Translations under genes and position numbers: made by a program
In this document: positions 50,015 through 61,782 of the stretch, piece after piece
Position numbering within the stretch: position 1 is the stretch's first letter
How the letters are laid out: every line of letters begins with the position of its first letter
The notes under the pieces: model-generated
Databases searched by the model: none
What the model saw: the letters and a program-made list of their open reading frames with translations, nothing else
What the model was told of the DNA's origin: nothing
From: Cercozoa sp. M6MM
Lineage: Eukaryota; Endomyxa: Ascetosporea
Direction: 5' to 3' (one strand)
Length of the DNA: 64,000 nt
NCBI GenBank assembly: GCA_040357565.1
Contig: JBDODJ010000034.1

Positions 50015-52475
50015 GATTCCAACTGGACTGGACGAAAGCGGACAAAGAGGAAAAGTTACAAGTCGGTCTGCGCCTTGAGCACTTCCTCGGCATAGTCGCT
50101 CGGTTGGCCCGTGGCAACGAAAATACCGCAAAGTGGCTTCAGCGAGGTCGGTGACGCCGCCGCCATGCCTCGGAACATCTGCATCGACCATGCAGTCAGA
50201 ATCGACACCAGAACACTCAGGAAAGAAATTAAATGAGTACAGCGAGAATGCGCTCGAACACTACAATGTCGAGACCGACGTGCTCGTTCACCTGTCACAG
50301 ATACAAAAGCATCTCCACAAAATACAACATTCACGTGACAGACACGAGTGAGTTACATTGAAGACATCGATTTCTGCCTCCTTATCTACAGCGGCCACTT
50401 CCTTCTGCACAGCGTTGTTTCGGATAATACCACACATACACATACACACACGCGCACGCACACAGACACAGACACACAAACAGACACACAAACAGACACA
50501 TACACAGACACAGACACATTCACAGACACATGTACACAAGTCTACCACCAGACTCCGCCAGATCTGCATCACATGCGGCAGCAAGGTGCGTGCGTCAGCC
50601 GGTGTGATCTGCGTCACACGCGAGCACAGTGTGTAATAATGATACCACAACAACAAACTGGTGTACCAGGTGGATCATAGCCGGCGGCAGCAGTGTCGAC
50701 ACGCGTGCGGTGTCACTGTCGAAGGTGTCACTGTTCGCCAAAGTCGACAGCGGCTGCAGCAGCGAGGAAAACAGCGATCTGGCCGCAGAGTGCGAAACCT
50801 GTCGAGACACAACTATCACGGGCAAAAGGGTACAAGTATATGACAGGGAATATGGAATAGAGTACATGGAATAGGGTGTACGTTATAGGGTAGAGGAAAT
50901 ATGGAATAGGGTACATGTATAGGGTACATTGTAAGGATACATGGAATATGGAATAGGGCATCTGAAGGGCATATGTTATCGGGTAGATGTATTCAAAAAA
51001 GAGAGACTATAGGAGGATGAAGACAAAGGAGATCAACGTACTGCGTTGGGGAGACGACGCAGCAGCTGTAACAAAACCACCGTGTCACGCACACCAGTTC
51101 GCGAAGACGCCGACGACGACGCACTGAGATTCAGTCGCTTCTGCAGCAGCGACAAAAGCGGCGACGGGTCCTCTTGAAGCGCCTGCAGCAGAAGCGATCA
51201 ACAGTGCCCGTAGAACACGACAAAACCGATTGAAATCTACCGTTCGCACAGAATAAACAGAGACGTAACAACGCAGCAGATCAACGAAACTCTGATCCGT
51301 GAGCACGTCACTGCAACAAACAAACCTGTTTCCAACATGCCAGGAAGACAATAAAAGCTGCCGGGAACCCAGACGAGGCGGTGGAAAGCAGCAAATCCGC
51401 GATGCGCTGTTGTCTCTGAAGATCAGCAAAAAAGGAAAAGGTTAATACGGAAGAGGCAGGTTTCGCACAGTTCGCGTCACCTCGGAAGTCTCTGCATCCG
51501 CCGGTTCAGTGGTCATTGCCTTCTTGTGCTCGGGTCGCTGCCACACGCGATGGAAGAAGGAGAGCGACGATGTGCGCAGCGACGGCGGTGTCGCAGCGGC
51601 GGCCACGCGCGTCAAGATTCCACTCAGCACTGCATGACAATCCAGGCAGTGAACTGTGTACAGACTCCCACGTGCAGACAGTACCAGCATCACAGAATTT
51701 CGGTCCTGCTTCGATGGTGCCATTGAGTGCACGTACTACACCACACGAAAATTACCCCTCGCTTTGAAACGTGACATTGGGAGAAACACAGCGAGGTATA
51801 CGAATAACTTGGCGCTCCATTCCGTCGGCACTTGCCAGCAGTTGCGACAGTACCTAGGCACAAGAGTCTCCTCGCACTACGCAAAGATAATGCACAAGCT
51901 TACATCACAGATGGGTCCAGCGAATGCCTCCTGTGTCTTGGCGATTGCACCCAGTGATTGGACCGACTCGGAACGCACCATCTGCGACGGGTCCTCCACT
52001 GCGCAGAAGCGACACACTTTTTCGTACTCAGAGACCTTTGGACCAGAGGGAACGCACCCAAATCAAACAGCAGGTTCAGCAGCTTCTTCTGCTCTGCCGC
52101 ACTCGCCATCAGAAACAGCTTCGCCGTCAGTCGCCTGCACGTACAAACAGCAGCAATTCACAGGCATCATAGAAAGCAACAGAAGCGTAGATTTCACAAC
52201 GCACGAAGCGAGTTGGCGCACATTATCGATGGTGCTCTAAACCCCACAAACACCAATCAAGAATGATGCGAGAATTCATTCCGACTGACAGACAGACTAC
52301 CTTGCCAGCGGCCTTGACCTCCTTGGATGCAGCACGAACCTTCTGAGTTTGCACAAACACACGACCCGTGACGCTGGGGAGGGGGTAGAACGCAGGAAAA
52401 ACACACAGCCTTGTCCGAGGCAGTCAGTGACGGCAGGTTCCCCTGGATTTCCAAAAGCGTATCCAGCGACGACAT
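48948..52475 (-). CDS. Large helical (HEAT-like) protein with a Lys-rich C-terminus
   Basis: The start at 52475 gives MSSLDTLLEIQGNLPSLTAS with DKA. Then KVRAASKEVKAAGK; LFLMASAAEQKKLLNLLFDL; a HEAT-like exon CRFCAVEDPSQMVRSESVQS with LGAIAKTQEAFAG; SGILTRVAAAATPPSLRTSS with FFHRVWQRP; QRIADLLLSTA; QEDPSPLLSLLQKRLNLSAS with DTVVLLQLLRRLPNA; ITPADARTLLPHVMQIWRSL; KEVAAVDKEAEIDVFN; MQMFRGMAAASPTSLKPLCG with IFVATGQPSDYAEEVLKAQT; SKELLQHSQQSLKQALINVQ; VSGGSVIDDFADE; IAFQQFRLSQRVAAMK; EAGFACKRQLQAIANSQ; LRLSFGGKKMPKPKPKPKPT; and a final tail of about 65 residues rich in Lys/Gln ending GTKRRRKRN. An alpha-solenoid with a basic nuclear or nucleic-acid-binding tail is the best reading. A condensin- or ribosome-assembly-type HEAT protein is possible, but no family is established. 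Confidence 0.6.
49937..50013. repeat. (GT)n tract
   Basis: A GT run on the plus strand inside an intron of the minus-strand helical protein; it reads CA in the transcript, a minority orientation. Confidence 0.9.
50431..50530. repeat. Imperfect CA / CAGACA repeat
   Basis: CACACA passing into ACAGACACA-type units in an intron of the same gene; UG-rich in the transcript. Confidence 0.85.
50845..50995. repeat. GGAATA / TAGGGTACAT tandem-like repeat
   Basis: Recurring ATGGAATAGGG, GGGTACAT and TATAGGGTA words fill an intron. On the sense (minus) strand it reads as pyrimidine-rich TACCCTAT..CCATATTCC, matching the C-rich intron tracts of plus-strand genes. Confidence 0.8.
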
Positions 52476-52485
52476 TCGAACACCC

Positions 52486-52800
52486 TGACTAGTAACACGA
52501 AGTTGCACACCTTCGTTCTAGGAACGGCTAAGGTCCACACAAATTGCAAATGGAGCGCCGGTTTTATAACTAAAATTAAGGGCATTGTCGTGGACCTCCT
52601 CGAGCCACAAGACAAACCCTCTCATAAACTGGAATGTAAGATGGTGCCTCGTGAGTTTGAAGCCGGAAGCCTCCAACTGGGATAGGTGTTGAGCACAAGA
52701 CCGTCAAGGATCGGAAGGCAGGGGAACTAAACTTACATAGTTGGTTTCTTTTTTAGACTGAACTAAATATGGCTGCATGTTCACGGCTCACAGATCAGCA
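52486..52800. mobile_element. Dispersed repeat copy with a 60-codon ORF
   Basis: A frame at 52503-52685 (ends LECKMVPREFEAGSLQLG) is followed by AGGGGAACTA (52720-52729, the reverse complement of TAGTTCCCCT in the 38.6-39.0 kb copy), then AGTTGGTTTCTT and AGACTGAACTAA (52755-52766), as in the other copies. It separates two minus-strand genes. Confidence 0.45.
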
Positions 52801-52907
52801 GCATTGTTAAAGTCGAAAACGTTGTCACGTACGGGCACCTCGACCGGGGTGCTGCACATGAAACGACAAAACACACAAACTCAAACTCGCAAGATGGCCG
52901 AGAATAT

Positions 52908-54305
52908 TTACAGCTGTGGCGTCAACAAAGGCGCGCTCAAAACAGCCGCGTCCAATCGCTTGCGCTCGCGGTCCGTCCTCGCGATAGGTGTCGTAGGTGC
53001 TCTAAAGACTTTAAAACCACATGGGAAATTCCGAAACTGTTTTGCACTCGTTCTTTGTATTTTAGTGATAGGGGCAGCTCGGAATGTCAGGGTACCGTTC
53101 GGTGTAATGTCAAAGGAAGCACAGACGACGATCGTTGCGACGAGGGCGTCGAGAGTGTAGTGTCGGCGAGTTAGTGCTACGAGAAAAGCACAGAGCAGGC
53201 CACAAGACAGCGCCAACGTTCGGCATATCATTAACTCTCTTCTTGATACTCGCAATTCACTGAATATTCATTCACACAGAACAAGCAATTTTTTGTTTTT
53301 TTATTTTGTTTTGCGTATACCGTTGCTGTTGTTTCAATAGGTGCAGAACCAGCACTGCAGAAGAAAGACTGGAGAAAGCATGCCCCGAGAATACAAGGTC
53401 GCCACAAGTCCAGTGGTTTGTGTTGAGCAAAAACCAAACAAGCCACCGTCCAAAGGAAGCCGTCCGGCCGGGCAATGGGGTGTCTCGGAGCCAGTCGGCT
53501 TGACTAAAGTCACACATGCTCAGTTCAATCGCCAAGGGAAAATTGGCACTGATGCAGTACTAATCTACCAGTCAGGATCGGGAAGTGTAGTAGTCGCATA
53601 AATCACTGGTCTTAGCGCATGCCATGCACCCCAGAACAAGAAGATGCGAAGCAGCATTTCGGCACCTGGCAGTACAAAAAGTACGCAACCCCGTCGCCTC
53701 ATTTTTGATTATCTTAGTTTGATATCAGTATTTGTACATCGAGTGTCGTGCGGTGGAAAATCGTAGGATGACCGATCTGACACCCGCTCGCCTTCGGGGC
53801 CTGAATCCGAAATTGATATTCACAGACCCACTGCCATGAGCGGTACCTGAATCCGAAAGGGAGACGTAGTCGGGCGGAAACTGCAGCTGCGGAGGATCGC
53901 CTTCCACTTCGTGCGGCTGGCAGCGCGTGCACCTGGTCGTCCAATTTACAAGTTTTAATGCACAACACGATTGTTTTCAAATTTAAGTACTGTGCGGCAT
54001 GCGCATGTAAATTTACCCCCGATGCCCCATGCAGTAGCAGACGTAGAACAACACGACCAAAGGTAGCAAATGCGATGTTTCAACAATGATGGCGGTAGGC
54101 ACACTGCGTGCCACGTCCGGTGAGATTCCTATGGTTGAAGCCAAGGAATGTGAGATGTCATTGAGTGGAGTCAGTTTTCCTTGCTCCCAGGCCTCTGGGC
54201 TGTCGTACCATAGCTACAGTACCAAGAGAGTAATCACGGGAACCGATGATGTTTTTGCGCTAAACTTGGTGTACACTGGCTTGCTGCATATGTGCTAGCT
54301 GTCGG
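52908..54305 (-). CDS. Sphingomyelin-synthase-like (PAP2_C) phosphotransferase
   Basis: Enzymes of this group move a phospho-head group onto ceramide (phosphocholine, phosphoinositol or phosphoethanolamine) in the Golgi or plasma membrane. Visible exons: LTPLNDISHSLASTIGISPD then a membrane segment TAIIVETSHLLPLVVLFYVC (54030-54240); an acidic/aromatic loop EGDPPQLQFPPDYVSLSDS (about 53860-53910); the first catalytic motif TCGDLVFSGHAFSSLSSAVL (about 53340-53410); and the second, ALSCGLLCAFLVALTRRHYT with LDALVATIVV (about 53130-53225). C-G-D-x-x-x-S-G-H and R-R-H-Y-T-x-D hold the His/His/Asp triad typical of the family. N- and C-terminal limits are uncertain. An upstream exon within 54404-54655 is possible, and the stop at 52908 is one option. 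The head-group donor cannot be told from sequence alone. Confidence 0.75.
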
Positions 54306-55100
54306 CCCAGAAATGCAACGTAGAAGCACGCGAGCACCACACAAAAACGTCGCCATTCAGAGCCAAAGTACTTCAGTTGAGCGATTGCGTGCGAGTGCCT
54401 AAATTACAAACACTCAGCACTTTGTTCGTTCGTTCTAATTTCGTTTGTTCTTACTTTAGCCGCGTCCACAGCTTGACCATCGTTCTGAATGCTTACCCAG
54501 GCTTCAATTGATCTTGAGTAAGAGTTTCCGATGGCAATTGTCGACAAGGAGAACTGAACTGGGACCGGAAAACTGCGAGTTTGCAGAAACGCGAGCGAAA
54601 CGCAGGTGCTTCGGTGTTTTTTAAATCCGTTCGAGCATCTATTTAGTTCGGACACTGCGACGCCACGAGATCTGCAAACTGAGTAGTTAAAATCCCAAAC
54701 ATGCGTAGCATATCTAGCACGCAGCTAATAAAGTTACTTGCATATGGAAAGAGTCGTCAAATACTGAAACTGATATACGCTGTGGTAAAGATCACATTCA
54801 ATTAAGGGTGCGGAACCTGCGGATCTTCCAAGTTGCTGGGACCTCGTTCGTGCGTTTGTGCAGCGGTCCTGTATAGTGACGCAGTTAACGTAGTGGCAGG
54901 TATCTCCGGATATAGGACCGGACGAACTCAGTGTGGTTTTTTGTTTGTGTACTTCTGCCGCACTGTCCGCGTTAATGAGTGCGGACAATCTTTTCTGGGC
55001 TTTCTTGTGGTGAGTGTGAGACTGTGACACTTTTGCCGCGTTTAGAAATCTCCAGTGACCCCACATCGCGACACTTTCGGAAACTGCAAGGGAGACAAAT
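54306..55100. other. Upstream region of the SMS-like gene and 5' flank of the next plus-strand gene
   Basis: Short frames occur (54404-54655 minus; 54734-55186 minus, antisense to the next gene). The first could be an N-terminal exon of the SMS-like gene. No independent gene is supported. Confidence 0.4.
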
Positions 55101-57271
55101 ATGTCGGTGGAACAGCAGGTAGCGCCGCCGGTGCCGATGATGGACGATGACGGCAACGCCGGCGAGCCCGTGCTTGACAATGCCAACGAAAACGAGAACG
55201 AAAACAGCGTCGAAACAAGCGCTTCGGGTTCGTTCTGGTCACGTTATTTTGGTTGGATGTACGAGTTATTACCACTCGGCGTGTTTTGTTCACTCATGCA
55301 GACAAATCGGACGAGGAGCTTCTTGCCGGCCTCGGCGATGACGGCGAGGAGGTGCGTGTGTCTAACTCTGACCGTTTTTCTGACGCTGACCAGGCTTGAT
55401 CCTGCCCTGGCTGACCCTGGCCCTGACCCTGACCCCGATTTGAGTGACGCAGGAGAAGATGACGGAGCAGATGCAGCGAAAGTTCAACGAGTTCCTTCAG
55501 GAGCATCCTGACCTCAAAAAGGAGGTGCTTTCTCTGTCTACAAGGCACTACACTGTATCTGTATGTATATGTGTGTGTTTTGTGCAGGATTTTTTGCTGT
55601 TCCACCGTGCGCGTGTCTACCTGCATGTACTCTGCCTCCGTCCCTTCTACCACAGTGCTTGTACGACGCACGTGTGTGTTTGTTACACTAGGCCATGCCA
55701 GGCGAGCTGCTGGGACGTGTCAAGTTGCTGTCAGTACCTTTCTCTCTATCGACATACTTGTTCATGTGCTGACGTAATGGGGTGCATTATGTTGGTGTGT
55801 GGTAGGTGCGTGATGCCATCCCTCCTGCCTACATCGACAAGGAGCTCGTAAATCTGTCTCTGTATCCTGTCTTGACCTTGATCGTACCTCTTTGTCTCTA
55901 CACAGGGTCTGCCACCTGGCAGCACGGACAAGCTGCTGCTGCGACAGAAGTACGAAAACTGGCCGCTGCACCTGCGGCAGTTGTGTCTGTTCGCCTACCA
56001 GGTACCTGTATACCCGGTGAGTGCCACAGTTGGTACCTGTGTAGCACCGCTTGTTCTTTGTACAGACGGACGAGATGTTCGCCAAGCACGTGCGACAGCG
56101 CATGCGCTCGGTGCAGGCTGTGACGTCGCGCCGCATCGCCGATGCGCTTCATGTGCCCCACGAGGTTCTTGTTAAGTGGTATGCCTACATGCCTTTGTTT
56201 AATAGTCTCCTTTTCCTCCATTGCTATTGTTGAAGGCTGCGTTGCGAGCTGGGGCTTGCCGAACGTTCCCTGTAAGTTGTGTACTTACCGCAACTTGCCC
56301 CCTACCCGTTTCCTCTCCATTGAGCAGACTGGACCGACACATTCTGAGCAAGTTTCCAAACATGACGCGTTCGCGACCTGTACACTTTGTTGCTACCTGT
56401 CGGTGGACTGACTTATTATGAACATGCCTGTTTGTGCAGGTACCCGGTTCTGTCCAAGGTGACACTGACGACAACCGCTCGCGCATCTCGAAGGTGAAAC
56501 ATTGGCTTAGTGTCGAGGGAAGGACTGTGTAACGATGAGTAGTAACTATGAGTATGTATACACACGCAGGTGGCCGAGGCCGTCACGGGCGCCAAGCGCT
56601 CGCGCGACAGTGCAGACAACAGCAACGACGACACTACGACCGCCGAGAGTGGCGCACCTCCCGAGCCTCTGGTATGCACTACTGTATGCACGGAGGTGTT
56701 GGTCCATCTGTATCGTTGTAGCCGCTGGTATCACGCGAGGATGCAGAGGCTATCGTTGGCACCACAGGTACCCACACCCCGTCCTGCTGGGTCTTCTTCC
56801 TGAATGATAATGACGCGCGTACTGTACAGGCCGTGGCGCCATCCGCCCGTCGTTCAAGCGCATGCGACTGTCGGACTCGCAGATCGCACGCATGGAGATC
56901 CAACAGGTACATTGCGGCCGCAGGCATCCATTGCTATTCCCGAGGTATATGTATTCCTTGCACGTATGAAGGAGATCGACAAGCAGCGACAGGTTTTGGG
57001 CGAACTCGGTACGTTTGAGTGGCATGCTGACCCTGTGTCCACTGTACTAACTGTCTGAACAGGTGACCCAACGCGACAGCGCGTTCTGCTAGTTCAGTCG
57101 CGCGTCAACTTTGAGAACATTGTGCACTTGCTGGTATCTTGTGCTTTAAGATGAACATGCGGCTGCATGTGTACATGCTGGCGTGTGTCTCTTGAACAGG
57201 AGAGCGGCCGCTACACGGAGGCACTCGAGGTGGCTCTCACGTCGGCGCTTCTGCTGTCGACGCGCTTCTGA
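55101..57271 (+). CDS. Uncharacterised, probably nuclear, multi-exon protein
   Basis: The start MSVEQQVAPPVPMMDDDGNA is followed by an acidic Asn/Glu stretch and DEELLAGLGDDGEE. Exons include KMTEQMQRKFNEFLQEHPDL; DAIPPAYIDKELVNLSL; GLPPGSTDKLLLRQKYENWP with LHLRQLCLFAYQ; TDEMFAKHVRQRMRSVQAVT with SRRIADALHVPHEVLVKW; RLDRHILSKFPNMTRSRP; VAEAVTGAKRSRDSADNSND; AIRPSFKRMRLSDSQIARME; LARMKEIDKQRQVLGELG; TRQRVLLVQSRVNFENIVHL; and ESGRYTEALEVALTSALLLS, then TGA at 57269-57271. Two basic clusters (AKRSRDS, FKRMRL) suggest nuclear location, and 'RRIADALHVPHEVLVKW' looks like a helix-turn-helix. I do not recognise the family. Exon phases are consistent through most of the gene. Confidence 0.6.
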
Positions 57272-57722
57272 TGCAATGGGATGCTATGCTACGACCAGGC
57301 TCACACACGCGACAAACTAAAGCCAAATCAACTGCGCTGCCGCAACCTCAACTCGACTCCGGATCGGATCGTGTCGGACGGACTGACTGGATATATTTTG
57401 GTTTGCCAGCGCATTTGAGTTCTCGTTCCGTTCTATTGTGTGGCATCTTAGCGCACGTCGCGTATAGTACCGTACGGTACGCACCCGACCTGCCAGTGCC
57501 CTAGACGAGAATACAGTTCGAATCCATCGGTCATTCGGGCCATCTGGCCATCTCAGCGCAGCGCCAGCTGCAGGCTGACCGTGAAACGACAGTTTCAAAG
57601 TCTGTGACACTCTACACGTACGTGTCTCACTGCAACGCACTGATTCGACTAGGGAATTCGGGTCGACTCGACTCGGAAAGACGTGGCGCGGCCAATCATC
57701 AGGTCGGACTTTACGCAGGTGC
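57272..57722. other. Intergenic, no supported gene
   Basis: The 3' flank of the preceding gene and 5' flank of the next. Frames of about 60-130 codons on the minus strand lack any pattern. A GGATCGGATCGTG word is at 57361-57373. Confidence 0.4.
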
Positions 57723-58848
57723 ATGGACTGGAGCGTCGTGCCGCCTTCGGGCTATTGGGTATACGTCGGAGCGAAGACTCGTAGGTCTCGATTAACTTTC
57801 AGTTCGCTGAGTACAATACCTACAAAAGTCGCCAAGAATGAAACTGCTTGCAGCCGCATTGCTGGGTTGCTGTCTTTTACGTCTTTCATTTTCTTAACTG
57901 AGGCTTCCCTACCGTTTTTCAACGTAGCGCTCGCAAGTGTTTTCGGCACTGACAGTCCACGTCGTGGTGACACCTTACGCAGCGATATGACGCTAGACAG
58001 TAGCCTTGATCTTTGCAATCTCGAAGAAGAACAAATATGTATCAGTATCGACGGACAATTTCAATCAATATACTTTTTTTATTTCTGACAGACACGATGC
58101 GCCACAACGATGTTGCTCGCGTGCAACTGTGGCAAGCATTACGCGCTGTGGGTGTGAATCGCGAGAAGCTACTTTTCAGGTATCGCCATCATGCATTTCT
58201 TGAACTCGCATCGTTCTGCAAGAACTGTAATCACCTCTCCAGTCTCCGATCTGTGCGAGAAGATGCACCGACGCCCTATATGAACGTGGCCGTAACCAAG
58301 ATGGACGCTCAGGGATTTATGTCTCCTGCAGGAAGTGACATCGCCGACCAATTTCTCCATTGGCTGCAGGGCGATTCTGCAACGTAATACTTCTTTTTTG
58401 CAGTCAGGTACAGTTGTCTGGCGATTTGTGCTGTTCGTCCGTAGCTCTCCAGAAGTAGAATACGCGGGGGACACTCTGTCTGAATCGGATGAAGACGCGC
58501 CTATCGCTACTACAAGTGCTTCTAAGCCTGTACTTTCCAAAAGTAAGCGGTGCAGCAGAGTGTGAGTATCCCTGGTCGCCAATACCCAGGTAACCACGTC
58601 TTCGGTCCGCTCGTTGGCTCGCAAGATTAGCGAAATCCGCTCTAAATCGCGTGGTAAATTTGCTACCCTCCAGTGGGTTGGGCAAATTGTAACCCTGCCA
58701 ACTTGAAGGTACGTTCTGCAGGGCAAAGCTCGAGTAAGCGTGTCAGCAGCAGCACATTGCAGAAGGCCTCGCGAGATATGCGACAGCAGCACATGAACGC
58801 TGCCTCGGGCATTGTCGGAGACTGGCGTACCATGGGTTTCTGACAGTG
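57723..58848 (+). CDS. Tentative gene, family unknown
   Basis: A clear acceptor TTTCTGACAG (58084-58093) precedes an exon reading MRHNDVARVQLWQALRAVGV with NREKLLFRYRHHAFLELASF, then TPYMNVAVTKMDAQGFMSPA. After an intron, VVWRFVLFVRSSPEVEYAGD leads into an acidic stretch DTLSESDEDAPIATTSAS. A last exon near 58721 gives SSSKRVSSSTLQKASRDMRQ with GIVGDWRTMGF before TGA. The 5' part (57723-58010) may be an exon (MDWSVVPPSGYWVYVGAKTR). The opposite strand has a 259-codon frame over 58169-58948 that competes with this reading. I favour the plus strand for its splice sites and composition. Confidence 0.4.
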
Positions 58849-58960
58849 CCGTGGATTTTATGACGTGTATCTGTTCATGTTCGCACAGGCATGTGGCAGT
58901 ATCTGTAAGGCAAAAATAACCTGTCTGCAGATTCAAGAAAGCGTACACATTTCGTCATAG

Positions 58961-60098
58961 ATGGCAGCCGGTGGACAACTCCTTCTCGTTGATTTTCGCC
59001 TTACAGGTGCTTTTGCCCTTGTTCGCTTTCCGTCTTGAACTCACTGCGACTTACCCAGCTGCCGCATTGGACACTACCTGCCCCATTGCTGGAGGTCACG
59101 GGAGCGTCCAAGTTTCGCTTCGTGAACGGCGAGGTACATACCAAAGAAACACTGTGCAAGACCGAAGCCCTACACATATCGAATGTCGACGCCTTCCTTA
59201 GGACCTCCGAGTTGGACAAGGAGATTCCCCGCCACGTGAGAAGCCAGGCACAGTTCGGTACAATGACGAAGGCGTGCGCTTTGTTTTAACGGCCATCTTC
59301 ACACACGCGCTCAGGTACTTTTAAGTTTAAGTCGTTCGCACAGTGGTTGTTGACTTTACGTCAGCACGTGAATTTACAGCACACCAGTAACTACGGATGT
59401 TGGAACTGAGGTACAAAAATCTACGATATCTCAACACGAAGGCATGATTCATATACACACCGCAGCAAGGACTCAGCTGGCCGGAACTCGTGTTGGACTC
59501 GGCCTTTGGCCAGACCGTTGTAAGTTGATTTTACGAGCTTATTTACTGCGGCTTGTAGTATTTGTATCATATTATATCTAGTATGCAATTGTGTGTAGAA
59601 TACTCAAACACCCACAGCAAACCGCCAATTGAGCAAAGCACTCCTAGGCATGGTCACAGGTGTCGACTTTTTTAACGACTGTGCTGCGCACGTGTTGCAG
59701 GTGCCCATTGCTTGCTCCCCATTCAGCTCTGTTTTAAATTTACAACAAGTGCTGCTGGGCTATTGCAGGCACTGTTCGCCCCCGCCGCGAAATTAGGTGA
59801 GTCTAAATAGTATTAGGTATTTAAATCTATATTTGTCACGGTCGGTTTGTGCGCAGTTGACACGACACTAGAAAGTGCTACGTCGCACGCCCACTTTGCC
59901 GAAGTATCAATCCAAGGCATCTCGGTGCTTGTGGTTAAGCTAAAGCAGGTCGACGCCGCCAGTTCGCGTACAAAGACATTTGTAAATCCGTCTCAAGTTG
60001 ACGATTTATTTGAGAGCACTACAGAGGAACCGGACGTGGCGAAGGTGAACTTCCGCGTCGGCGAGCAGCTCTTCCTTGCAATGCAGCGAAATGAATAA
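58961..60098 (+). CDS. Tentative multi-exon gene, family unknown
   Basis: The start MAAGGQLLLVDFRLT is followed by exons SVLNSLRLTQLPHWTLPAPL with LEVTGASKFRFVNGE, then CKTEALHISNVDAFLRTSEL with DKEIPRHVRSQAQFG, short exons, and a last exon TTLESATSHAHFAEVSIQGI with SVLVVKLKQVDAASSRTKTF and DVAKVNFRVGEQLFLAMQRN before TAA at 60096-60098. The sequence looks like a folded alpha/beta protein. The two tentative genes at 57.7-60.1 kb could be one gene. No family is recognised. Confidence 0.45.
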
Positions 60099-60306
60099 GC
60101 GACGCACAGCCAAGTCGACTGTGTTAGCAGGTGTGTAGTTCGGCTGGGAATTTGAGTTGAAGGGATACATTAAGATTGCGGGTGCGCATGCCGGCAACTT
60201 GCGAGTGAACTCGCCTAAGTACCGTCGCGTACTGTACATGGACGTAAATAAAACGTCAAGTACCGTACGTCGCATAGATACAAGCAACGCAACACTTCGC
60301 GTCGCT

Positions 60307-61674
60307 TCACTCTGGCTGATCATAAATTGAATCGCGATCGAAAGCGTCCACGACGCCGAAGTTGCCATAGCCGTCGTTCTGTGCTGCGCTACTGTCCACG
60401 TCAGTTTCAAGTTCAGAGGCAACGATAAGATCCGCAAGCAGCTGCCGCGCCTCCTCCATCTCTTGCTCGACTATCCAGACCCAAGAGAAATGAGAAGAGA
60501 GAGGAAAACGAAGAGAAGAAGGTACACAAGGCCGTGTGGAAGTGATCTGTGTCAGTCGAGAAAGACAAATCCTCGTCGTCGATGCTGACAAGAGGAAGAT
60601 CTTCACCGCGAGCCACAATGAGTTCCAGCGCGTGCTTAATCGACTGCAAAACGAAAACTATAGCACACAACGTTCTGAGAGGTCTCGGATACCTGTTTGA
60701 CGGTGGAATGATCGAGCACTTCCATCAGCAGTTGGCGGCAGTCCTCGACAAGAGCGAGGAAGCGCGGATACTTTTTGGCGAGATGCGTGTCGCCGCGCAG
60801 TACCTCGTACAATGGACTGTGGAATGTGAACAGATCCAGTGCGTTTCGTGCAGCCTGTCCAACAAACATCACACGCACCTCTCCGCACAAAAGTGTACAG
60901 CAACGACCAACAGCTAGCTCTACCTTGTCAAACATTGCATCATCGAGTAACTCAACTTCGTCTTCTTCCTGCACACAGCACATGGAATTCTGCAAGCAAA
61001 CCATTTGGGCCATAGGGAGAGATATATATATATACCCCTCCGAACACGGGAACTTCGACAATGACAGTGCCTCGATTCTTGCCTTCCGCCGACCGCGGTT
61101 GTTGTTGCTGATGTTGCTTGTGCACCACCATACGCTGCAGGAACGCACGCAACGCAACGAATGCCCTCTGCAAACACATATACACACACACGTACACACA
61201 TATACACATAAACGTACACACATATACACATACACGCACACACATACAACGCATACACAGACCACCTGTTAAGTGCGAAACAGAGATAAGTAACTAGAGA
61301 TACCTGCTTGAGCTCAACGTGACGCTTCACGATATGGGCAACTTGTGACTTCTTGCCGCGCTGCAGCAGCTCGTCGCCCCAATGCTCTGTCTGCAGTCTC
61401 GTCTTTTTGTATCCGAAACGTTTCTTGTTGGCCTCATCCGCACGGTCGCGCAGCGCCTGCTGTAGCAGCGACTCCTCTCGACCCATTAGTCTCTGCGCTC
61501 GCGCACAGCGAAACGCACTCGCGACGCGGCCACGTGCCGCAAGTAACTGTGTACCACACACATACACACATACACACACACGCACACACACACGCACACA
61601 CACACACACGCGCACACATACAAATACACACAATACACAATACACAATACACAATACACAATACACAATACACA

Positions 61675-61723
<49 letters not shown>

Positions 61724-61733
61724 NNNNNNNNNN

Positions 61734-61782
<49 letters not shown>

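Noticed and set aside
58169-58948. 259-codon minus-strand frame
   Set aside because: It overlaps plus-strand exons that have better acceptor/donor sites and more protein-like composition. The minus frame has no recognisable domain, so I list only the plus-strand reading, with low confidence.
61555-61780. CRISPR-like array
   Set aside because: Periodic units are simple CA/AATACAC microsatellite, without unique spacers, in a eukaryotic intron.
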